Assembly (NCBI GenBank): GCA_020444505.1
Contig: JAHLKU010000006.1
Location: 1 to 64,000, forward strand
From: Actinomycetota bacterium
Lineage (GTDB): Bacteria > Actinomycetota > Acidimicrobiia > Spongiisociales > UBA11373
Direction: 5' to 3'
Length of the DNA: 64,000 nt
Positions 24,614-33,865 of this stretch are shown here, in pieces (within the stretch, counting starts at the first letter, position 1; every line of letters begins with the position of its first letter). The notes beneath the pieces are model-generated. The model was not told the DNA's origin. It did not search any database and was given only the letters and a program-made list of their open reading frames with translations. Made by a program: the position numbers and the translations under genes.

Positions 24614-25441
24614 TCAGCCGCCCAGTCCGAACACCCGGGCCGCCGTGCCGGTGCGCACCGCGGCGTCGGCCTCGGCAGACGGGCCTAGCGCCGCCCATCC
24701 CTCGAGCCACGAGTCGGGATCGCCGAACGGGTGCCCAGAGCCGATCATCGTCTTGTGCGCCAGGGGGCCGGCCACGGCCTCCTGCACCACGACGCCGGCC
24801 CGGTCGGGGCGCCGTCCTGGGGCGAGGAAGACGTTGGGCTTGTGGGCGGCGACCATCACGGCCTGCTCCTCCCACGGCGGCGAGACACCGGCCAGCACGA
24901 TCGTGAGCCCCGGATGGGTGGCGGCGACCCGGTCCATCCGCATCGGGTCGGCGACGTCGAGGGCGATGCCTGCGCCCCCGGGGCGGCCGGCGCCCATCGC
25001 GGTCGCCCCGCAATGAACCACCACGGGAAGGCCGAGGTCCTCCGCCATCCCCCACACCGCATCTGCCCGGCGCCCCGCCGGGTCGAATCGCTGGGCGGCG
25101 GGGTGGAAGAAGAGGCCGCGCAGGCCCATGCGGTGGACGTCGTGCACCGCCACCACGGCCGCTGCGCCGCGCTGGGGGTCCACGCACCCGAGGCCGGCGA
25201 GCGCACCGGCGTGGGGTTCCACCGCCGCCGCCAGCACTGCGTCGTCCAGCGCCGCCGAGCCGAGGACCGATGCGGCGTCGAAGGCATGCACCAGGCCGAC
25301 GGCGTCACGTTGCCGGTAGTAGGCGGCGAGAGCGGCGAAGTCGGCGGGGCCGTCCGGCGGGGGGTCCAGGTAGGGGCGGTAGCCGTCGGCCACGAGCACC
25401 GTGGCCGGAGGGTGCACCAGGACGTCGACGAAGCTGCTCAC
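24614..25441 (-). CDS. Amidohydrolase-like TIM-barrel protein with altered metal site
   Basis: A 275-residue protein with the layout of amidohydrolase-2 enzymes (VDVLVHP start, GLRGLFFHP, LGLPVVVHCGATA, HPGLTIVLAG). Two metal ligands of the family look changed: the N-terminal HxH reads LxH (L8, H10) and the C-terminal GSDxP reads GSGHP. It may therefore be a non-catalytic relative or use another metal arrangement. It is last in the mutase run, starting with a GTGA overlap on the preceding 67-aa gene. I cannot name a substrate. Confidence 0.7.
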   Translation of the reverse strand: MSSFVDVLVHPPATVLVADGYRPYLDPPPDGPADFAALAAYYRQRDAVGLVHAFDAASVLGSAALDDAVLAAAVEPHAGALAGLGCVDPQRGAAAVVAVHDVHRMGLRGLFFHPAAQRFDPAGRRADAVWGMAEDLGLPVVVHCGATAMGAGRPGGAGIALDVADPMRMDRVAATHPGLTIVLAGVSPPWEEQAVMVAAHKPNVFLAPGRRPDRAGVVVQEAVAGPLAHKTMIGSGHPFGDPDSWLEGWAALGPSAEADAAVRTGTAARVFGLGG

Positions 25442-25641
25442 CGGGGCGTGAAGCCCCGGTTCCTCGCCTCCGCCAGCGTGTCGGGGCTCACCGCCGACAG
25501 CAGCGTGCGCCGCACCAGGTCCTCGTTCGCCACCCGCTGCTCCAGTTCGGCGAACTGGGCCTCGTCGTCGCAGTCGTACACGGTCATGCGGTCCCGCACG
25601 CCGATGAAGCGCTTGTCGGGGAACCTTCGCAGTCGGCCCAT
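25438..25641 (-). CDS. Conserved-looking small protein (67 aa)
   Basis: Soluble, charged, no known domain (starts MGRLRRFPDKRFIGVRD, ends GFTPR). A pattern of alternating acidic and aromatic residues suggests a small globular fold. It sits 19 bp after the anchored protein and overlaps the amidohydrolase-like gene by 4 nt (GTGA), so it belongs to the mutase operon. ATG 25641 has GGAGG upstream. Confidence 0.65.
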   Translation of the reverse strand: MGRLRRFPDKRFIGVRDRMTVYDCDDEAQFAELEQRVANEDLVRRTLLSAVSPDTLAEARNRGFTPR

Positions 25642-25660
25642 GGCACCTCCTGGCCCGACC

Positions 25661-26131
25661 CTACCCGCTCGAAGGTGGGGCGAAGCGCCGCACGGTGACG
25701 AGCGACGTCACCATCCCGGCGTCGCCCGAGACCTCGATGGTGCCCTCCAGGTTGAGCCGGTTGAAGGCGATCAGCCAGCCGTCGCCGGAGGCCGCCGACG
25801 TCTCCACCACGTACCCGGCGCTGACCAGGCCCACCGTGTGGGCGCTGACGGCGTCGACCACCGTCCCTGCCGTCACCACCTTCAGCGTGATCTCGCCGGT
25901 CTCCGGGTCGAAGCTGGGGTCTCCGACGCCGGCGCCGACCGGGATCGGGAAGTCGTCCGGCAGCTCCTCGGGGATCGCCCCACCGGTGCCGCCGTCGTCG
26001 TCGATCGCCGTCCGGTCCAGGATGAGGAAGCCGGCCCACACCACGAGGCCTGCGGCGACCACCACGAGCGCGGCGGTGACCACCCAGTTGCCCCGCAGCC
26101 GCCTCCCCCGCCCGAACAGGCTCCGCCTCAC
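25661..26131 (-). CDS. Membrane-anchored extracytoplasmic protein (156 aa)
   Basis: A basic N-terminus ([14 protein letters not shown]) and one transmembrane helix (WVVTAALVVVAAGLVVWAGFLIL) are followed by an acidic linker and a globular outer domain (PDDFPIPVGAGVGDPSF, GWLIAFNRLNLEGTIEVSGDAG). The domain resembles short lipoprotein-type sensors, but I cannot assign a family. GTG 26131 overlaps the upstream gene stop by 4 nt; the track's 26266 start lies inside that gene in another frame and gives an Ala/Arg-rich extension. Confidence 0.65.
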   Translation of the reverse strand: MRRSLFGRGRRLRGNWVVTAALVVVAAGLVVWAGFLILDRTAIDDDGGTGGAIPEELPDDFPIPVGAGVGDPSFDPETGEITLKVVTAGTVVDAVSAHTVGLVSAGYVVETSAASGDGWLIAFNRLNLEGTIEVSGDAGMVTSLVTVRRFAPPSSG

Positions 26132-26305
26132 TGCAGGCCTCCCCGGCGGGCTGCCGCCCGATGGGGCAGGGACGGCACCGGCTCGCCGACGGCGAGCACC
26201 ACTGCGGGGCGCTCCCCCGGCAGGAACCGGTGCAGCGGCACCTCGCCGGGCGCCACCGACAGCCACCCCGACAGCACCGACCGCTGCAGCGCCCGGCGCA
26301 ACGGC

Positions 26306-26325
<20 letters not shown>
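26128..26325 (-). CDS. Small basic protein (65 aa) overlapping the mutase gene
   Basis: Starts with GTG 26325 inside the last 20 bp of the mutase gene and ends in a GTGA overlap with the next gene, so it is positioned for coupled translation. The sequence is basic and Pro-rich ([47 protein letters not shown]) with no known domain. Without it, a 170-bp gap would interrupt an otherwise closed operon. It may be a conserved short protein or only chance. Confidence 0.5.
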
Positions 26326-27942
<1,617 letters not shown>

Positions 27943-27946
<4 letters not shown>

Positions 27947-28224
27947 GGTGTGGGCTCCTCCCGCTCGATCTCCACGTCGGCACCGCACATGGGGCACGGC
28001 GCCACCGCCACGTCGCCCACGATGAACCGGAACCCGCATGCACCGCACTCCGCCCGCGGCGACGGGGTGGCCGGCTCGGGTGGGGCGGGCGGCGGAGCCA
28101 CGAACCCGGGGTCGTCGGCGGGGGCCCGGCGGACCTCGTTGGCTGCCCCGCACGCCGGACAGGCGAAGCGTCCCTCCCCCGGTGCCTGGAACTGCGTCTG
28201 GCAACGGCCGCAGCGGACGATCAC
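27943..28224 (-). CDS. Double zinc-ribbon protein (93 aa)
   Basis: Two zinc-ribbon units: [25 protein letters not shown] at the N-terminus and [23 protein letters not shown] at the C-terminus, joined by a Pro-rich linker. Each has a pair of CxxC knuckles. There is no DNA-binding or enzymatic domain. The start GTG 28224 and the stop both lie in GTGA overlaps, between the membrane protein and the mutase, so its synthesis is coupled to both. Role unknown; it may be an adaptor. Confidence 0.75.
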
Positions 28225-28637
28225 GGCGCCTCCTCCTCGACGATCTCTCCGACGGCGCCGATCGACACCAGGTAGGCGGCCTCCAGATCCAGCACCAGGC
28301 GGAGGTCGCCGTCGTCGTAGCGGCGACCCTCGGCCGCCGCCTGCTCGGCGACGTACGCGGCCGCCGCCGGCCCGCCGATCACCGCGATGCCCTCGGCGGA
28401 GCGGGGCACCACCACCTGGCTGTGGTAGCGAGACCACTCCAGGATGCGGCGCACGTCGCCGGCGTCGAGTCGTGCCGCCGCGTCGGCCGGGAGGCCGCCG
28501 TGGACGAACTCGATGGCCTGCGGGACCAGGTAGGTGGCGCGCTCGGGGCCGCCCACCCTCCCCGACTGCCACACCAGGACGGCGACGGCGAGCAGCAGGA
28601 CGGCGAACAGGATCGCACCGGCGGCAACGGCACCCAT
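28221..28637 (-). CDS. Single-pass membrane protein, first gene of the mutase operon
   Basis: A 138-residue protein with an N-terminal transmembrane helix ([19 protein letters not shown]) and a soluble domain rich in charged helices ([52 protein letters not shown]). No known family. ATG 28637 was preferred over the track's 28646 because the TACGAT -10 box overlaps the latter and lies 7 nt before the former. Its stop overlaps the zinc-ribbon gene start. Confidence 0.7.
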   Translation of the reverse strand: MGAVAAGAILFAVLLLAVAVLVWQSGRVGGPERATYLVPQAIEFVHGGLPADAAARLDAGDVRRILEWSRYHSQVVVPRSAEGIAVIGGPAAAAYVAEQAAAEGRRYDDGDLRLVLDLEAAYLVSIGAVGEIVEEEAP

Positions 28638-28644
28638 GGGCGCC

Positions 28645-28650
28645 ATCGTA
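28645..28650 (-). promoter_or_regulatory. -10 box TACGAT driving the mutase operon (leaderless)
   Basis: TACGAT on the minus strand, 7 nt before ATG 28637, at the head of a seven-gene run with four 4-nt overlaps. Confidence 0.5.
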
Positions 28651-28662
28651 CCGGGGGCGGGC

Positions 28663-28839
28663 TCAGAGGTCCCTGGCCGGGAGCGGGATCGGCCGTACGA
28701 GCCGCCATCGGACGGGGGTGGCGCCGCTCATCGCACACAGCGGTGCGGGCTCGCCGGGCCGGAGCAGGAGGCGGTGGCCGTGCTCGTCCACGTACCACCC
28801 CGACGTCACCGCCGGCTGGCCGCTGAACAGGATCGGCAT
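28663..28839 (-). CDS. Small protein (58 aa), possibly YjzC-like
   Basis: Starts MPILFSGQPAVTSGWYVDEH with GAGGAGG directly upstream of ATG 28839. The pattern of an FxxGQxAxxSGxY start followed by a short basic beta-rich tail recalls the YjzC-type small proteins of Firmicutes, but similarity is limited. The ORF track hides it inside a longer frame (to 29478) whose N-terminal part is antisense to dsbB. It is 13 bp upstream of the mutase operon's promoter. Confidence 0.55.
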   Translation of the reverse strand: MPILFSGQPAVTSGWYVDEHGHRLLLRPGEPAPLCAMSGATPVRWRLVRPIPLPARDL

Positions 28840-28941
28840 GTCCACCTCCTCGCCGCGGTATCGGCGCCGCGCGGCCGCCCTTGAGCGTGCACAATCGGCG
28901 GCGAAGGCCCATAATCCCACGTCGCCGCATCGAGGGGGACC

Positions 28942-29496
28942 ATGTTCATCGACGCACTCACCACCTTCTTCGCGCTGAGCGCCGTCGTGATCCTCGCCCT
29001 GTTCGGCCTGTGGGCGATCGTCTGGGCAGCGGCGCGGCGCTCGCCGGCGGCGGCCCGCCTCCGGGAGGCGATCGTGGATTCGCTGGGGCCGGCCGCCCCG
29101 TGGCTCGCCTGGGGGATGGCGCTGGTGGCCATGGCCGGCAGCCTCACCTACTCCGAGGTGGCCCACTACGCCCCCTGCGAGTTCTGCTGGTACCAGCGCA
29201 TCGCCATGTACCCCCTGGCGCTCACCCTCGGCATCGCTGCGGTGCGCCGGGACCGCGGGCACTGGCGGTACTCCCTGCCGGTGGTGGCGATCGGGGCGGC
29301 CCTCTCCACCTACCACTACCTGATGCAGCAGTTCCCCGACCTCTCTGCCGGGTCGTGCAGCGCCGCGACCCCGTGCACCGCCGCCTGGGTGTGGGAGTTC
29401 GGGTTCGTCTCGATCCCCCTCATGGCGCTGGCCTGCTTCGCCGCCATCGCGGCGCTGGTGACGATCGGCCGGGCCCATGCCGCCGGTACTGCCTGA
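28942..29496 (+). CDS. DsbB/BdbC-like disulfide oxidoreductase
   Basis: Four-helix membrane protein (184 aa) that passes electrons from thiol oxidoreductases to quinone, creating disulfides in exported proteins. The first redox pair is C79-E-F-C82 in APCEFCWYQRIAMYP. The second pair lies in the loop SCSAATPCTAAWVWEFGFVSIP, with the usual W and PxPxL-like continuation. It is followed on the same strand by two membrane-anchored thioredoxin-fold proteins that could be its partners. A CATAAT at 28910-28915 may be the -10 box, though no -35 box is properly spaced. Confidence 0.9.
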   Translation: MFIDALTTFFALSAVVILALFGLWAIVWAAARRSPAAARLREAIVDSLGPAAPWLAWGMALVAMAGSLTYSEVAHYAPCEFCWYQRIAMYPLALTLGIAAVRRDRGHWRYSLPVVAIGAALSTYHYLMQQFPDLSAGSCSAATPCTAAWVWEFGFVSIPLMALACFAAIAALVTIGRAHAAGTA

Positions 29497-29513
29497 CCGC
29501 CTCTAATCTCTGC

Positions 29514-29519
29514 GCACTC
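29514..29519 (+). promoter_or_regulatory. Possible -10 box TAATCT before the thioredoxin pair
   Basis: TAATCT lies 23 nt before ATG 29543, between dsbB and the first thioredoxin-like gene. There is no convincing -35 box. Confidence 0.3.
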
Positions 29520-29542
29520 GCCCGCCGGACGACAGGACTCAG

Positions 29543-30193
29543 ATGGCCTCCACCAACCGCAACGCCACCGACGCCCAGGGCTCGAAGCGCCGCTCCTTCC
29601 CGCTGGGGTGGGTCCTCGGCGGCGTCTTCACGGTGCTCCTGATCATCACCGTGTTCCTCACCCTCGGCGACGAAGGCACCGCCGCCGCGGACGAGTACGG
29701 CACCCCGTCGGTCACCGGCGCCGCGCTCCCCACGCTGGTCGACACGCTGGAGGACCCGGCGGTGGGTTCGGTCCCGCCGGAGGCCGCCGGCGCCGACTTC
29801 GACGGCACCGACGTCGCCATCACCGACGACGGGCGGCCCAAGATGATCGTCTTCCTGGCCCACTGGTGCCCGCACTGCCAGAACGAGATGCCGGAGGTGT
29901 CCGCCTGGGTGGCCGCAGGCGGCCTGCCGGACACCGTCGATCTCTACGCCGTCGCCACCTCCATCGACCCGTCCCGGGACAACTACCCGCCGTCGGCGTG
30001 GTTCGAGCGCGAGTCCCTGGACGTGCCCACGATCGTGGACGACGCCCGCAACACCATCGGCAACGCCTTCGGCCTCAACGCCTACCCGTTCTGGGTGTTC
30101 GTCCAGGACGACGGCACCATCGCCGCCAGGATCTCCGGGGTCCTCAGCCAGGACGACCTCACCCAGATCGCCACCAGCCTCGCCGACCAATGA
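29543..30193 (+). CDS. Membrane-anchored thioredoxin-fold protein, CPHC active site
   Basis: 216 aa. One N-terminal helix (GWVLGGVFTVLLIITVFLTL) anchors an extracytoplasmic thioredoxin fold. The active site AHWCPHCQNEMP lies at about residues 109-112; CPHC is the DsbA-type dipeptide, which favours an oxidising protein. The cis-Pro loop region NAYPFWVFV is present. It overlaps its paralogue by 4 nt (ATGA) and follows dsbB by 46 bp, suggesting a disulfide-forming pathway for secreted proteins. Confidence 0.88.
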   Translation: MASTNRNATDAQGSKRRSFPLGWVLGGVFTVLLIITVFLTLGDEGTAAADEYGTPSVTGAALPTLVDTLEDPAVGSVPPEAAGADFDGTDVAITDDGRPKMIVFLAHWCPHCQNEMPEVSAWVAAGGLPDTVDLYAVATSIDPSRDNYPPSAWFERESLDVPTIVDDARNTIGNAFGLNAYPFWVFVQDDGTIAARISGVLSQDDLTQIATSLADQ

Positions 30194-31011
30194 CCGACCG
30201 GCACCGCACCCTCGGCCACGGCACCGGAGGCGGCCCCTCGCCCGAGGGAGCGGACGCCGGTGACGGCGCCGCAGCCCCCGAAGGCGCGACGGCGACCCGC
30301 CCCGTCCGGGCGCCCCGGTGGGTGCCGGCGGCCATCGCCGGCGCCCTGGTGGTGGGCGCCGCGCTGGGCGCCACCGTCACCCTGCTGGTGACCGGTGACG
30401 ACGCCCCCGATGCCCAGGGAGCCGCAGCCGCGGCGGCGGGACCCGGGGACGGCACGGCATCCACGATCACGCTCCCCCAGACCGGCGTCGACGACCCCGA
30501 CGCCTACGGGACGGTGGAGGTGACCGGGGCGGTGCTGCCCCGCTACGGCAGCGCCACCGACCTCGCCGTCGGCATGGCCGCCCCCGAGGTGCAGGGCGCC
30601 GACTTCGACGGCAACGACGTGGCGATCACCGCCGACGGCCGGGCCAAGCTCATCGTGTTCCTGGCCCACTGGTGCCCCTACTGCGGCCAGGAGGCACCGG
30701 TGATCCGGGAGTGGTACGCCGCCACCGAACTGCCCGACGGCGTGGACGTGTACACCGTCGACACTCTCACCGACTTCACCCGGTCCAACTACCCGCCCCG
30801 CGCCTGGTACGAGCAGCAGTCCTGGAACGTCCCGCTGCTGGTGGACGACCACCTCGACACCGTCGCCGAGGCCTTCGGGCTGAACGCCGTGCCGTTCTGG
30901 GTGCTGGTGAACGCCGACGGCACCATCGCCGGGCGCTACGCAGGCGGCGGCGTGCCCGCCGACACGCTGACCGAGATCGTCACCCAGTTGGCGGGCGGCG
31001 CCACGCCCTGA
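30190..31011 (+). CDS. Membrane-anchored thioredoxin-fold protein, CPYC active site (paralogue)
   Basis: 273 aa with a longer Gly/Pro/Ala-rich cytosolic N-terminus, one helix (AAIAGALVVGAALGATVTLLV), then a thioredoxin fold closely similar to the preceding protein (GADFDGNDVAITADGRAKLIVFLAHWCPYC). The active site CPYC is at about 162-165. CPYC is the glutaredoxin/DsbC-like dipeptide, so the two paralogues may differ in redox potential. ATG 30190 overlaps the upstream stop; the ORF-track start at 29608 is a shadow of the neighbour. Confidence 0.87.
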   Translation: MTDRHRTLGHGTGGGPSPEGADAGDGAAAPEGATATRPVRAPRWVPAAIAGALVVGAALGATVTLLVTGDDAPDAQGAAAAAAGPGDGTASTITLPQTGVDDPDAYGTVEVTGAVLPRYGSATDLAVGMAAPEVQGADFDGNDVAITADGRAKLIVFLAHWCPYCGQEAPVIREWYAATELPDGVDVYTVDTLTDFTRSNYPPRAWYEQQSWNVPLLVDDHLDTVAEAFGLNAVPFWVLVNADGTIAGRYAGGGVPADTLTEIVTQLAGGATP

Positions 31012-31064
31012 CCGGGCTGCCGCCGCCCTGCCAGAGTGAGGGGACCCGAGCCGCGAGGAGCGCC

Positions 31065-31997
31065 ATGGAATTCGGCCTCATGACCGAGCCCCAACTGGGC
31101 ATGACGTACGCCCAACTGGCCGACACGGCGCGGTTCGCCGAGGAGATCGGGCTGGACGTGTTCGCCCGGTCCGACCACTTCGCCTTCCCCCGCTTCGATG
31201 CGCCGCACGCCACCGAGGCCTTCGCCACCCTCGCCGGCCTCGCCCGGGAGACGAGCCGCATCCAGTTGTGCGTGCTGGTGTCGCCCATCACCTTCCGCCA
31301 CCCCGGGCTCATCGCCAAGACGGCCGCCACCATCGACGAGATGTCGGGCGGACGGCTGCTGCTCGGCATCGGGACCGGGTGGATGCCCGAGGAGCACGAC
31401 CTGCTGGGCATGGAGTTCCCCGACACCGGAGAGCGATTCGACCGCATGGAGGAGGCCCTCGCCTACCTGCGGGCGGCGTTCGACCCCGACGGCCCCGGCT
31501 TCACCGGCGAGCACTACACCCTGGCCCCGGCGCCGCTGCGGCCGTCCCCCACCGGCATCGGCATCGTGGTGGGCGGCAAGGGGCCCCGCAGGACGCCCCG
31601 GCTGGCCGGCACCTACGCCGACGAGTTCAACGTGTTCTCCAGCCCGCTGGACGAGATGGCCGGGCGCATCGCCGCGGCCAGGGCGGCGGCCGCCGCCGCC
31701 GGCAGGGACCCGGCGGCGTTGAAGGTCAGCATGATGTGCCAGGCCGTCGCCGGGACCGACCAGGCCTCCTACCGCTCGAACCTGGAGCAGATCGCCGGCG
31801 CCGACCCGTTCGGCAGGAGCGCGGACGAGGTGGCGGCGGCCCTGGCCGCACGGGGGCTGCCGGTGGGCACCGGCCCCGAGGCGCGCGAGGCCGTGGCGAG
31901 GCTCGCCGAAGCCGGCGTGGACCGCCTCTACGTCCAGCACTTCGGCCCGTGGGGCCACGGCCTCCTGGAGGACGTGTTCGCCGCCGTGCGGGGTTGA
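31065..31997 (+). CDS. LLM-class (luciferase-like) oxidoreductase, probably F420-dependent
   Basis: 310-residue TIM-barrel of the bacterial luciferase superfamily. LDVFARSDHFAFPRF and GRLLLGIGTGWMPEEHDLLGMEF are family motifs, and the GGKGPRRTPRLAGTYADEFNVF segment closes the barrel. In Actinomycetota most such proteins use coenzyme F420, but FMN use cannot be excluded from sequence. GAGGAG precedes ATG 31065. The track's start at 30672 overlaps the thioredoxin gene. Substrate unknown. Confidence 0.88.
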   Translation: MEFGLMTEPQLGMTYAQLADTARFAEEIGLDVFARSDHFAFPRFDAPHATEAFATLAGLARETSRIQLCVLVSPITFRHPGLIAKTAATIDEMSGGRLLLGIGTGWMPEEHDLLGMEFPDTGERFDRMEEALAYLRAAFDPDGPGFTGEHYTLAPAPLRPSPTGIGIVVGGKGPRRTPRLAGTYADEFNVFSSPLDEMAGRIAAARAAAAAAGRDPAALKVSMMCQAVAGTDQASYRSNLEQIAGADPFGRSADEVAAALAARGLPVGTGPEAREAVARLAEAGVDRLYVQHFGPWGHGLLEDVFAAVRG

Positions 31998-32047
31998 GAC
32001 CGCGCGACGCGGCCCCGACGCCGACACGCCCCCTGCACCCGGTGGAG

Positions 32048-32053
32048 TAGGTT
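32048..32053 (+). promoter_or_regulatory. Possible -10 box TAGGTT before the lipoprotein gene
   Basis: TAGGTT, 28 nt before ATG 32082. GGGAG provides the ribosome site. Confidence 0.35.
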
Positions 32054-32081
32054 CGGGGACATCCGCCGCCCGGGAGCCACC

Positions 32082-33068
32082 ATGGGACGCCGCATCGCCG
32101 CATTGCTCGCCGTGACGCTCCTCGCCGCCGCCTGCGGCACCGACGCGTCGGGGACCGGGGAGCCCGGCACCGTCCTGCTCCGCTACGGGTACCAGCCGGG
32201 CGACGTGATCGCCTACGACCTCCGCCAGGAGGTGCAGGTGACGATCGGGGACCAGGGGCACACCACCACCTCCGCCCTGCAGACCGACGGCACCGCCACG
32301 TACACCTTCTCCGAGGGCCCCGTGCCCGACACCGTGGAGATGTCACTGGCCGGCGGCCTCACCGTGGTGTCCGCCACGGTCGGCATCGACGACGGGGAGC
32401 CCGTGGACGCTCCCGCAGGGACCGTGATGGACCTGGACCTCACGGTGGTCGTCGACCCCAGGGGCCGGGTCGTCTCCGGCACCGTCGGCGAGTACGACCT
32501 CCCGCCGGGGCTGGCCGAGCTCTTCAGCGGTGCCGCAGGCTCGGGCGGCCAGATGTTCGGACCGGTGCTGCCCGAGGAGCCGGTCGCGGTGGGCTCCACC
32601 TGGACCACGACCCAGCGGGCCCAGGGCCTGGGGATGGACTTCACCACCACGATCGAAGGCGTCGTGGCCGCCGAGGAGACCATCGACGGCAGGGCCGTGA
32701 TCCGCGTCGAGACCACGACGTCGATGCCAGCCGTCGAGGTGGACGTGATCGAGATGGCCGCCCAACTGGCGGCCGACCCCGAGGCCTACAGCCGGTTCTT
32801 CGGGGAGGGCTTCACCGCCGAGGACATCCGGGCCGCCGCCGCCGGCCTGGCCATGCTCGAGGCCGCCGGCGCCGAGCTGACCTACGTCATCGAGGAGTCG
32901 ACGACCACGACGACCGCGTGGATGGACCCTGCCACCGGCGACGTGGTGCGCATGGAGGTGTCGATGCTGGTGGTCGCCGTCATGGAGGGACGCGGCGTCC
33001 CCGGCGAGGACGACTCGACGATGGACTGGGAGATGCGCAACCACCAGGTGTACACCCTGGCCGGCTGA
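32082..33068 (+). CDS. Lipoprotein of unknown function
   Basis: 328 aa. The N-terminal MGRRIAALLAVTLLAAAC is a lipoprotein signal with lipobox LAAAC. The mature part is beta-rich and repeats phrases such as YDLRQEVQVTIGDQGHTTTSALQTDG, resembling the DUF6263-type actinobacterial lipoproteins. It would be anchored on the outer face of the membrane. It ends 45 bp before the sufC1-sufS-sufU operon but has no evident connection to it. Confidence 0.75.
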   Translation: MGRRIAALLAVTLLAAACGTDASGTGEPGTVLLRYGYQPGDVIAYDLRQEVQVTIGDQGHTTTSALQTDGTATYTFSEGPVPDTVEMSLAGGLTVVSATVGIDDGEPVDAPAGTVMDLDLTVVVDPRGRVVSGTVGEYDLPPGLAELFSGAAGSGGQMFGPVLPEEPVAVGSTWTTTQRAQGLGMDFTTTIEGVVAAEETIDGRAVIRVETTTSMPAVEVDVIEMAAQLAADPEAYSRFFGEGFTAEDIRAAAAGLAMLEAAGAELTYVIEESTTTTTAWMDPATGDVVRMEVSMLVVAVMEGRGVPGEDDSTMDWEMRNHQVYTLAG

Positions 33069-33080
33069 GGAACCCGTTCC
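33069..33080 (+). promoter_or_regulatory. Palindrome GGAACCCGTTCC overlapping the sufC1 -35 region
   Basis: Perfect 5-bp arms GGAAC and GTTCC with a 2-bp centre. It overlaps the -35-like TTCCGG (33077-33082), a position typical for a repressor. The regulator is unknown; no SufR/RirA-type gene is in the window. Confidence 0.35.
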
Positions 33081-33106
33081 GGTATCGGGGGCTGCGCCGA
33101 TATGCT
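33077..33106 (+). promoter_or_regulatory. sufC1 promoter, leaderless
   Basis: TTCCGG (33077-33082), 18 bp, TATGCT (33101-33106), then 7 nt to ATG 33114. The TATGCT box contains the ATG that the ORF track used (33102), which argues against that start. Confidence 0.55.
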
Positions 33107-33113
33107 GGCGGCC

Positions 33114-33863
33114 ATGCCCGAAGCACCCCTGCTCGTCATCGACGACCTGCGCGCCTCCGTCGACGGCACCGAGATCCTCAAAGGCGTGACCCTGACCGTG
33201 CGGCGTGGCGAGATCCACGCCCTGATGGGCCCCAACGGCTCGGGGAAGTCCACCCTGGCCAACGTGCTGATGGGCCATCCCGACTACGAGGTGACCGGCG
33301 GGAGCATCCGGTTCCTCGGCGAGGACGTCACCGAGTGGTCGCCCGACGCCCGCGGCCGGGCCGGCATGTTCCTGGCGTTCCAGTACCCCGAGGAGATCCC
33401 CGGCGTGTCGGTGGTCAACTTCCTGCGCTCCGCCCTCTCCAACCGCACCGGCACCGACTTCACCGTGCTGGAGCTGCGGCTGAAGGTGATGGACACCATG
33501 AAGGAGCTGGGCATGGACGCCTCCTTCGCCGACCGGTACCTCAACGAGGGCTTCTCCGGCGGCGAGCGGAAGCGCAACGAGGTGCTGCAGATGGCCGTGC
33601 TCGAGCCGGAGCTGGCCATCATGGACGAGACCGACTCCGGGCTCGACATCGACGCCCTGCGCACCGTCGCCGAGGGCGTGACCAAGGTCGCCTCCCCCGA
33701 ACGGGGCTTCCTCATCATCACCCACTACCAGCGGATGCTCGACTACATCACCCCCGACGTCGTCCACGTGTTCGTGGACGGGCGGGTCGTGGAGACCGGC
33801 GACGCCCGCCTGGCCGTGCGGATCGAGGAAGACGGCTACGAGGCCTTCCGGCCGGTGGGGTGA
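33114..33863 (+). CDS. sufC: SufC Fe-S assembly ATPase (copy 1)
   Basis: 249-residue ABC-type ATPase of the SUF scaffold. Walker [10 protein letters not shown], the signature FSGGERKR and Walker [17 protein letters not shown] are intact; ETDSGLD is SufC-specific. It heads sufC-sufS-sufU (2-bp gap, then an 11-bp overlap). A second sufC lies at 39688-40473. This copy is separated from sufB and sufD and may energise a scaffold with them in trans or only serve SufS/SufU. Confidence 0.94.
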   Translation: MPEAPLLVIDDLRASVDGTEILKGVTLTVRRGEIHALMGPNGSGKSTLANVLMGHPDYEVTGGSIRFLGEDVTEWSPDARGRAGMFLAFQYPEEIPGVSVVNFLRSALSNRTGTDFTVLELRLKVMDTMKELGMDASFADRYLNEGFSGGERKRNEVLQMAVLEPELAIMDETDSGLDIDALRTVAEGVTKVASPERGFLIITHYQRMLDYITPDVVHVFVDGRVVETGDARLAVRIEEDGYEAFRPVG

Positions 33864-33865
33864 CG

